From NCBI RefSeq assembly GCF_018130615.1, contig NZ_JAFCKB010000022.1, positions 1 through 64,000 on the forward strand: a stretch of DNA of 64,000 nucleotides. The letters are read 5' to 3'. The notes below the pieces were generated by a model that ran no database searches, was not told the origin of the DNA, and saw nothing but the letters and a program-made list of their open reading frames with translations. The translations under genes and the position numbers were made by a program. Of this stretch, positions 1-8,857 are shown one piece after another. Origin of the DNA: Bradyrhizobium manausense. GTDB lineage: Bacteria; Pseudomonadota; Alphaproteobacteria; Rhizobiales; Xanthobacteraceae. How positions within the stretch are numbered: position 1 is the stretch's first letter; each line of letters opens with the position of its first letter.

Positions 1-103
1 TCCAAGATCAGCGGCAGATGTGCCTAAGTCTTCCTCAAACCTAAACCGGACAGCCGTGGGACAAGCCCGGGCATGACAACACAACGAGAAATGTCGCAAG
101 TGG

Positions 104-859
104 TCAAGCAGTAAGCCGGAACGTCACGCCGCCCAGCAGGAACTCATTCCCGGCAACTGCCAGCCCTTTCGCTTTGGCAGAGTGCAGCACCTGGGCCACA
201 TCGGCCACGCGAAACTCGAGCGCACTCATGATCTCGCTAGCGCCCGTGACGAAACGGAAGGTTGCGTTGGGCAGCTTCAATTCAGAGCCAATAGCCGCAA
301 CGCCGATGATCTTCCCCCAATGCTCCGCCAATCCTTGCGGATCCGGGCTCTGCATCTCCACGCCCGTCAGGGCCAGCGTCACGTCCTTACGGATAAACTT
401 TTGCCAATCCGGCCCGGCCGGCGGATAGGGGCCCAGGATGTCGTCGCTGCCGTCGGTGTGGTTGAATTCGATGAAAGCGGCGCGGCAGTCGCGGGGGTGG
501 AGCTGGACGCCATGATAGGGCGCGTGGTCGATCACGTTCGCGGTGCGCACACCCATCGCATTGGCATGACGGCCGCGCTCGTCCGGATCGTCGCAGCAGA
601 AGATCGCCATATAGCCGCCGCGGCCGCCGGTCTTCTCGATGAAGCGGCTTGCGGTGGTGCCGTCCTCGAACGGCGCGACGACCTCGAGCAGGATCGTACT
701 GACCGGGAGCAGCGCGTTCTCCAGGCCGTATTTGGCAACATTGCCGTCGCGGTAGCAGACGGCAAGGCCCATGATCTCGCCGATATCGGAGATCACGGGC
801 GCCAGCTGCGGCGCGACGAGGCAAATCTGACGCAGCCGGATATAGCGCGTCATCGTCAT
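104..859 (-). CDS. VOC (glyoxalase-like) family protein
   Basis: A 251-residue soluble protein with two similar-sized halves, resembling vicinal oxygen chelate proteins (glyoxalase-like domain). The first half runs to about residue 135, and the second begins at a beta strand with 'VEMQSPDP', a usual way for a VOC repeat to open. No signal peptide or membrane segment is seen. Its ATG overlaps the stop of the upstream crotonase gene (ATGA), so the two are almost certainly co-translated. With a crotonase and a Liv-type binding protein upstream, a role in catabolism of an acyl-CoA or aromatic-derived compound is possible. Substrate and metal ligands cannot be assigned from sequence alone; the family call is good, the function unknown. 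Confidence 0.75.
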   Translation of the reverse strand: MTMTRYIRLRQICLVAPQLAPVISDIGEIMGLAVCYRDGNVAKYGLENALLPVSTILLEVVAPFEDGTTASRFIEKTGGRGGYMAIFCCDDPDERGRHANAMGVRTANVIDHAPYHGVQLHPRDCRAAFIEFNHTDGSDDILGPYPPAGPDWQKFIRKDVTLALTGVEMQSPDPQGLAEHWGKIIGVAAIGSELKLPNATFRFVTGASEIMSALEFRVADVAQVLHSAKAKGLAVAGNEFLLGGVTFRLTA

Positions 860-1647
860 GCCCCCTTGAACGACGGCTTGCGCTTCTCGACGAAGGCCTT
901 TGCGGCCTCCTTGTGATCCTCGGTGTCACCGCAGCGGGTGTGATGGATCGCCTCGCCGTCGAAGCAATCTTCCAGCGGAAGATGCTCAGCATTGTTGATG
1001 TTGCGCTTGATGAAGCCAAGCGCGATCGAGGGACCTTGCGCCAAGGACAGCGCGAGCTCATGCGCGGCGGCGTCGATTTCGGCGTCGGCGACGACCTTCG
1101 TCACCATGCCGATCGCATGCGCTTCCCTGGCCGTGAGCACCGGCGACATCATGTAGAGCTCTCGCGCCCGGGCGCTGCCGAGCAGCTGGGTGAGGAAATA
1201 GGTGCCGCCGTAATCGCCGGAGAAACCGACTTTTGCGAAGGCGGTCGTGATCTTGCAGGATTCGCTAGCAATCCGCAGGTCGCAGGACAATGCCATCGAC
1301 AGGCCGGCACCGGCCGCAGCGCCATCGAGCTGCGCCACCACGGGCTTTGGCATCTGGTGCAGGATGCGCGAGACTTCCATACCGCGGCGGAGGTTCGCCA
1401 TCTTCACTTCGAACGGCAGCGGCGCGCGGCCGGCCGCCATCGACTTGACGTCGCCGCCGACGCAGAACGAGCCGCCGGCCCCCTTGAACAGCACCGCCCG
1501 CACCTCGGAATCGTCAGCCGCACGCCGCGCCGCCTCGACGAGGCCGGCGACCATCTCGGGATTGAGCGCGTTCTTCCGCTCGGGACGATTCATCGTGATG
1601 GTGAGCAGCCCGCCCTCGAGCTGTTGCAGGACCATGTCGTTGCTCAT
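856..1647 (-). CDS. Enoyl-CoA hydratase/isomerase (crotonase) family protein
   Basis: A 263-residue crotonase. The first oxyanion-hole segment is 'GSFCVGGDVKSM' (about residues 59-70) and the second is the 'DGAAAGAGLSMALSCD' stretch (108-123). The two glutamates used by classical enoyl-CoA hydratases are not present: the aligned positions are Ser117 and Phe137. An Asp (D145, in 'SGDYGGTYFL') sits where PaaG-like isomerases keep an acidic residue, so isomerase-type chemistry is more likely than hydration (inference). It starts at ATG 1647 with a GAGG upstream. It overlaps the VOC gene by 4 bases and follows the binding-protein gene after an 86-base gap that holds part of a REP-like repeat. Confidence 0.85.
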   Translation of the reverse strand: MSNDMVLQQLEGGLLTITMNRPERKNALNPEMVAGLVEAARRAADDSEVRAVLFKGAGGSFCVGGDVKSMAAGRAPLPFEVKMANLRRGMEVSRILHQMPKPVVAQLDGAAAGAGLSMALSCDLRIASESCKITTAFAKVGFSGDYGGTYFLTQLLGSARARELYMMSPVLTAREAHAIGMVTKVVADAEIDAAAHELALSLAQGPSIALGFIKRNINNAEHLPLEDCFDGEAIHHTRCGDTEDHKEAAKAFVEKRKPSFKGA

Positions 1648-1687
1648 GGGTGTTTGCCTCTTGTTCGATGCTTCGATTTTGCTCCGT

Positions 1688-1731
1688 CATTCCGGGGCGC
1701 GACGGGCGGTAGTCGGGCTCGCTGGCCAGAC
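1688..1731. repeat. Partial REP-like intergenic repeat
   Basis: The GTCATTCCGGGGCGCGACG motif recurs, with variation, near 5619, 31674, 40647 and 46323, and a CCGTCAT end closes this copy. It lies in the short gap between the binding-protein and crotonase genes and extends to the last codons of the former. It is one arm of the GTCATYCCGGGG repeat class. Confidence 0.5.
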
Positions 1732-1733
1732 CG

Positions 1734-2939
1734 TCATTTCTTCACTAGCGGGCAGCGCGACTGCTCGAGCGACTGGAACGCCTCGCTACCTGGCACGGTC
1801 GCGAGCAGCTTGTAGTCGTCCCAGCGCCCCTTGGATTCCGACGGTTTCTTCACCTCGAACAGGTACATGTCATGGATCATGCGGCCGTCCTCGCGGATCT
1901 TGCCGTTGTGAGCGAAGAAGTCGTTGATCGGCGTCTCCTTCATCACCTTCATGACCGCCGCCGCGTCCGTCGTGCCCGCCGCCTTCACCGCTTTCAGATA
2001 GTGCATGACGGAGGAATAGACGCCGGCCTGTGCGGAGGTCGGCGGTCGCTTGACGCGCTCTTGAAAGCGCTTCGAGAAAGCGCGCGTCTCGTCGTTCATA
2101 TCCCAGTAGAAGGCCTCCGCCAGCAGCAAGCCCTGCGCCGTCTCCAGCCCGATCGAGTCGATGTCTGTGACGAAGGCCAGCAGCGGCGAGACCTTCTGGC
2201 CACCCTTCATGATGCCGAACTCGGCCGACTGCTTGATGGCGTTGACGGTGTCGCCTCCGGCGTTCGCGAGTCCGATCACCTTGGCTTTGGAGGCCTGTGC
2301 CTGAAGCAGGAACGACGAGAAGTCCGACGTGTTGAGCGGATGGCGTACGCCGCCGAGCACCTTGCCGCCGGTCTTGGTGACGACGGCGCTGGTGTCCTTT
2401 TCCAGATCCTGACCGAAAGCGTAGTCGGCGGTGAGGAAGAACCAGGTGTCGAGGCCCGACTTCACGGCGGCAAGGCCGGTCACATTGGCCTGGCCATAGG
2501 TGTCGAATACGTAGTGGATGGTGTAGGGACCGCAGGCTTCGTTGGTAAGACGGATCGAGCCCGGGCCGTTGAACATGATGATCTTGCCCCGCGCCTTCGC
2601 GATCTCGCCGGCGGCAAGCGCGGTTGCGGATGCCGCGACGTCGTAGATCATCTCCACGCCCTGGTTGTCGAGCATATCGCGGGCGATGTTGGCGGACAGG
2701 TCTGCCTTGTTGAGATGGTCGGCTGCCAGCACCTGGATCTTACGACCCAGCACCTCACCACCAAAATCCTCCACCGCCATCTTGGCCGCGGTCTCGCTGC
2801 CTGGACCGGTGATGTCGGCATAGAGGCTCGACATATCGAGGATGCCGCCGATCTTCAGGGGTGGTTTGTCTTGGGCCTGCGCGGCGCTCGCGCTGAGGGC
2901 AAACGCGGCGGCAAAAATGCCCGACAAAACATGCTTCAT
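1734..2939 (-). CDS. ABC transporter substrate-binding protein, branched-chain amino acid type
   Basis: A 401-residue periplasmic binding protein of the Leu/Ile/Val (Peripla_BP_6) fold. Residues 1-22 form a Sec signal peptide ending 'ASAAQA', followed by 'PPLKIGGILDMSSLYADITGPGS', a typical start of the mature LivK-like domain. The ATG at 2939 is preferred because GGGAGG lies 9 bases upstream; a TTG three codons earlier is the alternative. No permease or ATPase genes accompany it here, so it is an orphan component, likely serving a transporter encoded elsewhere. It probably leads a transcription unit with the crotonase and VOC genes. In Bradyrhizobium such proteins often bind aromatic or dicarboxylate ligands; the ligand here is unknown. 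Confidence 0.85.
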   Translation of the reverse strand: MKHVLSGIFAAAFALSASAAQAQDKPPLKIGGILDMSSLYADITGPGSETAAKMAVEDFGGEVLGRKIQVLAADHLNKADLSANIARDMLDNQGVEMIYDVAASATALAAGEIAKARGKIIMFNGPGSIRLTNEACGPYTIHYVFDTYGQANVTGLAAVKSGLDTWFFLTADYAFGQDLEKDTSAVVTKTGGKVLGGVRHPLNTSDFSSFLLQAQASKAKVIGLANAGGDTVNAIKQSAEFGIMKGGQKVSPLLAFVTDIDSIGLETAQGLLLAEAFYWDMNDETRAFSKRFQERVKRPPTSAQAGVYSSVMHYLKAVKAAGTTDAAAVMKVMKETPINDFFAHNGKIREDGRMIHDMYLFEVKKPSESKGRWDDYKLLATVPGSEAFQSLEQSRCPLVKK

Positions 2940-3306
2940 GGAAACCAACCTCCCTTGATCGCCTGGCTCTGAACGGCGGCTTGATTATTGCTCTTGTCGC
3001 GATCATGCCGCATGCGCAGGAGCGCAGCAAGCAGAAGCGCGATGCGCATCGCGCTGGCGCTCTTATGTTTTCCGCAAAACGGAATGGTCGGAAGACGCAA
3101 GATGTTTCCGCCTCGTCAATTGCGAGCCACGGGGTCCGCGCGAAGCGCGGCCCCATGACAGGCTCCGCAAAGCAACCCAGAATCTCGCCGCGGAAGGACT
3201 CTGGATTGCTTCGCTGCGCTCGCAATGACGGAGTGTGAGGAAGCCCCTTCGCGACCCACCACGCTTGAGTTAATATCGAAGCGCAACGCAACCTCTCCGG
3301 GTTTTC
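2940..3306. repeat. Intergenic region with REP-like dyads
   Basis: This 367-base gap between divergent genes holds no convincing coding sequence. From 3131 to 3154 is a hairpin-forming dyad (GGGGTCCGCG arm, then GCGCGGCCCC). At 3199-3231 is GGATTGCTTCGCTGCGCTCG followed by CAATGACGG, which looks like a common intergenic repeat of this genus. Promoters for the flanking genes must lie here, but none is clear. Confidence 0.5.
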
Positions 3307-4077
3307 GTGACACGACGACTCCACCTCATCGTCGTATTCCTTCTGACCGCGGGTCACACCGCGAGCGCCACGCCATGCCAATTCGAATCCCAAGGCGAAG
3401 GCCGCGTCGCCGCCGTCGTCGATGCCCGCAGTGTGCGTCTCGACGATGGCCGCGAGGTTCGCCTCACTGGGATCGAGACGACAGCGACGACCAGGCAGGT
3501 GCTGACGTCGCTGCTCGTCGGCCGCGACGTGACGCTTCGCGGCAATGACGACACGCCCGATCGCTACGGCCGGCAAGGTGCGCTTCTGTTCATCGGCGAG
3601 AGCGACACCTCGATACAGGCCACCCTCCTCGCCCAGGGTGACGCCCTCGTCTCCGCCGAGATCGCGGACAAGGACTGCGCAGCCGCCCTGATGGCGTCCG
3701 AAGCGGAGGCGCGGCGCCAAAAAAAGGGCAGCTGGGCTGACCCGTCGGCCATAAAAAACGCGGAAAGTCCGGACGATATTTTGGCCGGGATCGGGCGCTT
3801 TATGGTGGTCGAGGGCAAAGTCCTGTCGGTCCGGCAAGCTGGGGCAATGACCTACCTCAACTTCGGACGGAACTGGACACGCGGCTTTGCTGTGACTATT
3901 TCAAAGCGCACGCTGCCGGCGTTTGAAAGCGTCGGTATGGCCCTTAAGTCCCTGGAAAATAAACGTATTCGCGTTCGGGGCTGGGTTGAGGGGACGACGG
4001 GGCCGCGTATCGATGTGCGCTTCGTGGGACAGGTCGAGTTGCTGGGCGCAAACGAACTGACAGGGGTAAGGCCTTAA
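3307..4077 (+). CDS. SNase-like (thermonuclease fold) secreted protein
   Basis: A 256-residue protein with a Sec-type signal (about residues 1-22) followed by a staphylococcal-nuclease-like OB-fold at about 30-135: 'VRLDDGREVRLTGIE', 'DRYGRQGALLF' and a final 'EAEARRQKKGSW'. It starts at a GTG. Aligned to SNase, Arg35 is kept (R52) and Arg87 is kept (R89), but the calcium ligand Asp40 is Glu57 and the catalytic base Glu43 is Ala60, so nuclease activity is doubtful. The C-terminal 110 residues form a second OB-like domain ('MVVEGKVLSVRQAGAMTYLNF') not found in SNase itself. It lies 26 bases upstream of the M48 protease gene and is probably co-transcribed with it. Confidence 0.8.
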   Translation: MTRRLHLIVVFLLTAGHTASATPCQFESQGEGRVAAVVDARSVRLDDGREVRLTGIETTATTRQVLTSLLVGRDVTLRGNDDTPDRYGRQGALLFIGESDTSIQATLLAQGDALVSAEIADKDCAAALMASEAEARRQKKGSWADPSAIKNAESPDDILAGIGRFMVVEGKVLSVRQAGAMTYLNFGRNWTRGFAVTISKRTLPAFESVGMALKSLENKRIRVRGWVEGTTGPRIDVRFVGQVELLGANELTGVRP

Positions 4078-4103
4078 GCAAGGCCGGGCACGGGTTAAGC
4101 GAC

Positions 4104-5603
4104 GTGAATGGGGTGCTAGGACAGCACGGACGAAGTGATGGCCGCCGCCTGCGGGCTGCGCCGGCCGTGCTTTGCCTCGCGCTGGGCACGGCGCTCGCCG
4201 GTTGCGGCGATATGGGCCGGTTCCAAACGGCGGCGGCGCCGCCGACTGTCGCGATGCCGAAGCCGAAACCGGCCGTCGCCCAGACCCCCGCCACCGAGAA
4301 AGAGCACGAGCGCATCCTGGCGAGCTATGGCGGCACCTATGATGACCCCCGGCTCGAATCACTGGTCAGCAAGACCGTCGACCGGCTCGTGGCCGCCTCC
4401 GACCGCCCCGACCAGGGCTACAAGGTCACCATCCTCAATTCCGGCGCGGTGAACGCCTTCGCGCTTCCGAACGGCCAGCTTTATGTCACCCGCGGCCTAC
4501 TTGCGCTCGCCAGTGACACCTCCGAATTGTCCTCCGTGCTCAGCCACGAGATGGCGCATGTTCTGTCGAAGCATGCCGCGATGCGCGAGGACCAGGCGCG
4601 CCAGGCCGCCATCGTCACACGTGTCGTCACCGACATGAGCACCGATCCCGATCTCACCGCGCTCGCACTTGCCAAGACCAAGCTCACCATGGCGAGCTTT
4701 TCGCGCAACCAGGAGTTCGAGGCTGACGGCATCGGCGTCGGCATCTCCGCCAAGGCGCATTTCGATCCCTACGGTGCGGCGCGCTTCCTCTCGGCGATGG
4801 AGCGCAATGCGGAGCTAAAGGCGGGCAAGGGCTCGCTTGATCCGCGCGCGCAGGATTTCACCTCGTCGCACCCCGCCACGCCCGAGCGGGTCCAGAATGC
4901 GCAGACCATCGCGCGGCAATATGCGGCGCCCGAGGGTGCCGAGCGCGACCGCGAGAGCTATCTCGCCGCGATCGACAATCTCGTCTATGGCGAGGATCCC
5001 AGCGAAGGCTTTGTCCGTGGCCGCCGCTTCCTGCATCCGAAGCTCGGCTTCACCTTCCAGGCGCCGGACAATTTCACGCTCGACAACACCGCGCAGGCGG
5101 TGATCGGCGTGCGCGAGGGCGGCTCGCAGGCGATGCGCTTCGACGTCGTGCGCGTGCCGGCCGAGCAGTCGCTCGGCGACTACCTCAATTCCGGCTGGAT
5201 GGAGGGCGTCGAAAAGGCATCGACCGAGGACATCACCATCAACGGTTTCCCGGCCGCGTCCGCCACCGCCAAGGGCGACCAGTGGCAATTCAAGGTCTAT
5301 GCGCTGCGCTTTGGCAGCGACGTCTATCGCTTCATCTTCGCCACGCGGCAGAAGTCGACCGAGAGCGAGCGCAATGCACGCGAGACCGTCAATTCATTCC
5401 GCCGCCTGACGCTGGACGAGATCCAGGCCGCGCGTCCGCTGCGCATCAAGGTCATCACGGTGCAGCCCGGCGACACCGTGGAATCGCTGTCGCACCGCAT
5501 GGCCGGCGTCGATCACCCTGCCGAGCGTTTTCGTGTGCTGAACGGCCTCGATCGCACCGCGCAGGTGAAGGTGCGCGATCGCGTGAAGATCGTGACGGAT
5601 TGA
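4104..5603 (+). CDS. M48 family metalloprotease lipoprotein with C-terminal LysM-like domain
   Basis: A 499-residue predicted lipoprotein: the lipobox 'LAGC' places the acylated Cys at residue 34. The peptidase M48 zinc motif HEMAH is at 148-152 and the third ligand is in 'EFEAD' at 204-208, so catalytic residues are intact. From about residue 449, 'KVITVQPGDTVESLSHRM' begins a LysM-like segment, suggesting peptidoglycan attachment. The layout resembles BepA/LoiP-type periplasmic proteases, which act in outer-membrane protein quality control (established for E. coli; inferred here). The start at ATG 4104 is chosen to keep the full signal region. A GTCATCC repeat follows the stop. Confidence 0.85.
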   Translation: MNGVLGQHGRSDGRRLRAAPAVLCLALGTALAGCGDMGRFQTAAAPPTVAMPKPKPAVAQTPATEKEHERILASYGGTYDDPRLESLVSKTVDRLVAASDRPDQGYKVTILNSGAVNAFALPNGQLYVTRGLLALASDTSELSSVLSHEMAHVLSKHAAMREDQARQAAIVTRVVTDMSTDPDLTALALAKTKLTMASFSRNQEFEADGIGVGISAKAHFDPYGAARFLSAMERNAELKAGKGSLDPRAQDFTSSHPATPERVQNAQTIARQYAAPEGAERDRESYLAAIDNLVYGEDPSEGFVRGRRFLHPKLGFTFQAPDNFTLDNTAQAVIGVREGGSQAMRFDVVRVPAEQSLGDYLNSGWMEGVEKASTEDITINGFPAASATAKGDQWQFKVYALRFGSDVYRFIFATRQKSTESERNARETVNSFRRLTLDEIQAARPLRIKVITVQPGDTVESLSHRMAGVDHPAERFRVLNGLDRTAQVKVRDRVKIVTD

Positions 5604-5617
5604 GGCGCGCTAAGCGC

Positions 5618-5665
5618 GTCATCCCGGGGCGTGCTTAGCGAGAACCCTGGATCTCGATCCACAAA
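5618..5665. repeat. REP-like intergenic repeat between convergent genes
   Basis: A GTCATCCCGGGG end at 5619 is followed by an imperfect dyad (GAACCCTGGATC and GATCCAC). It lies between the convergent M48 protease and cytochrome c genes, where such an element could also help end transcription. It belongs to the same class as the copies at 31674, 40645 and 46323. Confidence 0.5.
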
Positions 5666-5692
5666 GACAGGCGGACAAGTCGCTTTGCCCGC

Positions 5693-6094
5693 CTACCGCG
5701 CCTTTTCCTTCAAATACGCGATGATGTCGGCACGATCCTGTGCATCCGGCACATCGAAGAACATCTTGGTTTCCGGCACCATGGCCTGCGGTCCGGTCAG
5801 CCATTTGTCGAGATTGTCCTCGGTCCAGACAATCCCCGAGTTCTTCAGGTCGGGCGAGTAATCGTAGCCGGGAACGCTGCCCGCCTTGCGCCCGACCACA
5901 CCCTTGTGCATCGGGCCGACGCCGTTCTCGGCGATCGAGTGGCAGTCCGCGCAGCCCTTGTAGAGCGTCTGGCCGCGCGCAGCATCACCGGTCGCGCCCG
6001 CGGGACCGGCAGCGCATAGAAGCGCAAGCGCGACCGCGGCAACAGCCAGGCTTGCAGTGCTTCGCAAGCGGACGAAATACGACCAGACGTTCAT
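5693..6094 (-). CDS. Class I cytochrome c
   Basis: A 133-residue secreted cytochrome. A signal peptide (residues 1-34, ending 'AGPAGA') is followed by 'ARGQTLYKGCADCHS', with the haem c attachment motif C48-x-x-C51-H52. The 'GVGPMHKGVVGRKAG' segment is typical of mitochondrial-like class I cytochromes, and Met111 in 'VPETKMFF' is the likely sixth haem ligand. The ATG at 6094 is chosen over the longer frame because CAGGAGATC lies just upstream. It probably carries electrons in the periplasm between the bc1 complex and oxidases or reductases. It is transcribed alone, 57 bases from the MFS gene end. Confidence 0.88.
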   Translation of the reverse strand: MNVWSYFVRLRSTASLAVAAVALALLCAAGPAGATGDAARGQTLYKGCADCHSIAENGVGPMHKGVVGRKAGSVPGYDYSPDLKNSGIVWTEDNLDKWLTGPQAMVPETKMFFDVPDAQDRADIIAYLKEKAR

Positions 6095-6151
6095 GTGATC
6101 TCCTGCTTGCAGTCCCGCAAACAGGATCATCCGGCCCGGGTTTTATTCCCG

Positions 6152-7489
6152 TCAGCTCGAAGATTCGCCCGCGTCCATGTCGCCGACCTCGCGCTGGCCG
6201 CTGAGCCAAAGCGCGAGCAGGGTCCAGAACGCGCCGGAGAGCAGATAGGCACCCGAGGCGATGACGCCGAGATTGGTGGCGAGCAGCAGCGCCACCAGCG
6301 GAGCGAAGCCCGCGCCGAACAGCCAGGCCATATCGGAGGTCAGCGCCGAAGCCGTGTAGCGATAGGCCTGCTTGAAGTTCGAGGCGATCGCGCCCGAGGA
6401 CTGGCCGAAGGACAGGCCGAGCAGGATGAAGCCGATCACCATGTAGATGGTCTCACCGAACGCGCCGGCATCGAGCAGCTGCGGAGCGAAGCCGCTGTAG
6501 ATCGCGATCGCAATCGCCGATCCCATCAACAGGGATTTGCGGCCGACCCGGTCGGCGATGATGCCGGAGGCCACGATCGCGGCGACGCCGAACACGGCGG
6601 CGACGATCTCGATGATCAGGAAGCGCACCGGGCTTTCGCGGGTGAACAGGAACACCCAGGACAGCGGAAACACCGTGACCATGTGAAATAGCGCGAAGCT
6701 CGCGAGCGGCGCGAACGCGCCGAGCATGATGTTGTGGCCTTCACGCGCAACCGTGTCGGAGATGCGCGAGGGCTGCAATTCGCGGGTCTCGAACAGCGAG
6801 GAATATTCCTCGGTCGTCACCATGCGCAGGCGCGCGAACAGCGCCACGACGTTGATCGCGAAAGCGACGAAGAACGGATAGCGCCAGCCCCAGTCGAAGA
6901 AATCGTCGGCCGAGAGATTACCGGCGAAATAGGCGAACAACGCGCTCGCCACGATCAGCCCGAGCGGCGCGCCGAGCTGCGGCACCATCGCGTACCAGCC
7001 GCGCTTCGAGGCCGGTGCGTTCAGCGCCAGCAGCGACGCCATGCCGTCCCAGGCCCCGCCCCAGGCCAGACCCTGCGCGAGACGCGCCAGCGCCAGCAGC
7101 CAGATCGCGGCGGCGCCGATGTCGTGATAGCCGGGCAGGAACGCGAGCGCGACGGTGGCGGTGCCGAGCAGGAACAGCGCCGAGACCAGCTTGGCCGTCT
7201 TGCCGTACTCCCGGTCGACCGTCATGAAGATGACGGTTCCGACCGGCCGGGCAATGAAGGCCAGCGCGAAGATCATGAAGGAATAGAGCGTGCCGGTCAG
7301 CTCGCTCGTGAACGGGAACACCAAACGCGGGAACACGATCACCGAGGCGATCGCATAGACGAAGAAGTCGAAGAATTCCGAGGTGCGGCCGATGATGACG
7401 CCGATGGCGATCTCGCCGGGACTGGCCTGGTCATGGCCGTGCTCGCCCGAGTGGAGGTCTGCCATTGCGGGGGTCTGTGCCGTCGCCAT
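6152..7489 (-). CDS. MFS transporter, metabolite:H+ symporter type
   Basis: A 445-residue integral membrane protein with about 12 hydrophobic segments. The motif 'GRTSEFFDFFVYAIASVIVF' at the first helix and 'ARPVGTVIFMTVDREYGK' in the loop between helices 2 and 3 are characteristic of the metabolite:H+ symporter (sugar/acid) group of the major facilitator superfamily. The N-terminus is His-rich ('HSGEHGHDQ'). The ATG at 7489 is chosen because the longer frame starts inside the shared intergenic region and lacks membrane character. It is divergent from cyoA across 182 bases containing a perfect palindrome. The substrate is unknown; an organic acid is plausible for the family. Confidence 0.82.
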   Translation of the reverse strand: MATAQTPAMADLHSGEHGHDQASPGEIAIGVIIGRTSEFFDFFVYAIASVIVFPRLVFPFTSELTGTLYSFMIFALAFIARPVGTVIFMTVDREYGKTAKLVSALFLLGTATVALAFLPGYHDIGAAAIWLLALARLAQGLAWGGAWDGMASLLALNAPASKRGWYAMVPQLGAPLGLIVASALFAYFAGNLSADDFFDWGWRYPFFVAFAINVVALFARLRMVTTEEYSSLFETRELQPSRISDTVAREGHNIMLGAFAPLASFALFHMVTVFPLSWVFLFTRESPVRFLIIEIVAAVFGVAAIVASGIIADRVGRKSLLMGSAIAIAIYSGFAPQLLDAGAFGETIYMVIGFILLGLSFGQSSGAIASNFKQAYRYTASALTSDMAWLFGAGFAPLVALLLATNLGVIASGAYLLSGAFWTLLALWLSGQREVGDMDAGESSS

Positions 7490-7583
7490 GCGTGCGCCCT
7501 TAACGTCCTGAAAGCCAAAGCCGACCGCCCGGCGGGAGGCCAGGCAATCCGGCCCTTTCTGTCTCAACATGCCGCACTGCAAC

Positions 7584-7602
7584 ATTGGACAAATTGTCCA
7601 AT
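7584..7602. promoter_or_regulatory. Perfect palindrome in the MFS-cyoA divergent promoter region
   Basis: ATTGGACAA, one central A, then TTGTCCAAT: 9-bp perfect arms. It lies 69 bases before the cyoA start and 94 bases before the MFS start. The arrangement is that of a dimeric repressor or activator site. It does not match the FNR consensus (TTGAT-N4-ATCAA), and the regulator is not identified. Confidence 0.6.
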
Positions 7603-7671
7603 GTCCGGATTGCTGCGCCGCAGCTACCCGTTGACCCCGCAAAGGAAACTCATTCTCATAAGGCTCGGCCC

Positions 7672-8832
7672 GTGTCCCGTCTCAAGATCCTGGCGCTGCT
7701 ACCCCTGGCAGCTGCGCTCAGCGGCTGCAACTACGTCGTGCTGGCGCCAGCCGGCGATATCGCGGCGCAACAGCGCGACCTCGTCATCATCTCCACCATC
7801 CTGATGCTCCTGATCGTCGTCCCCGTGATGGCGCTGACGGTGCTGTTCGCCTGGCGCTACCGCCAGTCCAACACCTCGGCCCGCTATGAACCGGATTGGG
7901 ACCACTCGACCAAGCTCGAGCTGGTGATCTGGTCGGCGCCGCTGTTGATCATCGTCTGCCTGGGCGCGCTGACCTGGATGGGCACGCATCTGCTCGACCC
8001 CTATCGCACGCTCGGCCGCATCCATGCCGACCGCGCGATCGACCAGTCCAAGGCGCCGCTCGAGGTTGACGTCGTCGCGCTCGACTGGAAATGGCTCTTC
8101 ATCTATCCGGACTACGGCATCGCCACCGTCAACGATCTGGCCGCTCCCGTCGATCGTCCGATCAACTTCCGCATCACCGCCTCCTCGGTGATGAACTCCT
8201 TCTACATCCCCGCGCTCGCCGGCCAGATCTATGCGATGCCCGGCATGGAGACCAAGCTCCACGCCGTCGTGAACCACGCCGGCACCTACAAGGGCTTTTC
8301 GGCGAACTACAGCGGCGCCGGCTTCTCCGGCATGCACTTCAACTTCCAGGGCCTCGACGACAAGGGCTTCGACGCCTGGGTCGCGCAGGCCAAATCCGCC
8401 GGCGGCTCGCTCGGCCGCGGCGAATATCTCCAGCTCGAAAAGCCCAGCGAGAACGAGCCGGTCCGCCGCTACGGCACGGTCGATGCCGATCTCTACCGCC
8501 TGATCCTCAACATGTGCGTCGAGGCCGGTAAGATGTGCCAGAGCGAGATGATGGCGATCGACGCCAAGGGCGGCAACGGCCACGAGGGCTTGAACAACAC
8601 CCTGCCGCTCTCCTACGACAAATACGCCCGCCGCGGCACCGCACTCGGACCCGAACCAACCTTCGTCGCCGGCACCTGCACGCCGGATGCGCCGCAGGGT
8701 CAGACCACCGCGTCGATCAAGGCCCCGCTCGACACCGCGCCGCTGCTCGGCGCCGGCCTGAAGCGGCCGACCTTCACGCCGCTGAAGTCCTCGTCCTTCT
8801 TCCTGGGACAACGTCCCAAGTCAGACTCCTGA
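7672..8832 (+). CDS. cyoA: Cytochrome o ubiquinol oxidase subunit II
   Basis: A 386-residue lipoprotein subunit of the bo3-type quinol oxidase in the inner membrane. The start GTG at 7672 gives '[19 protein letters not shown]' with the lipobox Cys at residue 19; the longer TTG frame would run through the palindromic operator and is rejected. Two transmembrane helices follow (about 35-60 and 80-105), then the cupredoxin-like domain ('[23 protein letters not shown]'). The CuA ligands of cytochrome c oxidases are absent, as expected for a quinol-oxidising enzyme. It is the first gene of the cyoABCD-SURF1-kinase-regulator run; the gap to cyoB is 25 bases. Confidence 0.95.
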   Translation: MSRLKILALLPLAAALSGCNYVVLAPAGDIAAQQRDLVIISTILMLLIVVPVMALTVLFAWRYRQSNTSARYEPDWDHSTKLELVIWSAPLLIIVCLGALTWMGTHLLDPYRTLGRIHADRAIDQSKAPLEVDVVALDWKWLFIYPDYGIATVNDLAAPVDRPINFRITASSVMNSFYIPALAGQIYAMPGMETKLHAVVNHAGTYKGFSANYSGAGFSGMHFNFQGLDDKGFDAWVAQAKSAGGSLGRGEYLQLEKPSENEPVRRYGTVDADLYRLILNMCVEAGKMCQSEMMAIDAKGGNGHEGLNNTLPLSYDKYARRGTALGPEPTFVAGTCTPDAPQGQTTASIKAPLDTAPLLGAGLKRPTFTPLKSSSFFLGQRPKSDS

Positions 8833-8857
8833 CGTCAGACTCCTAAAGAGAGCTCGC

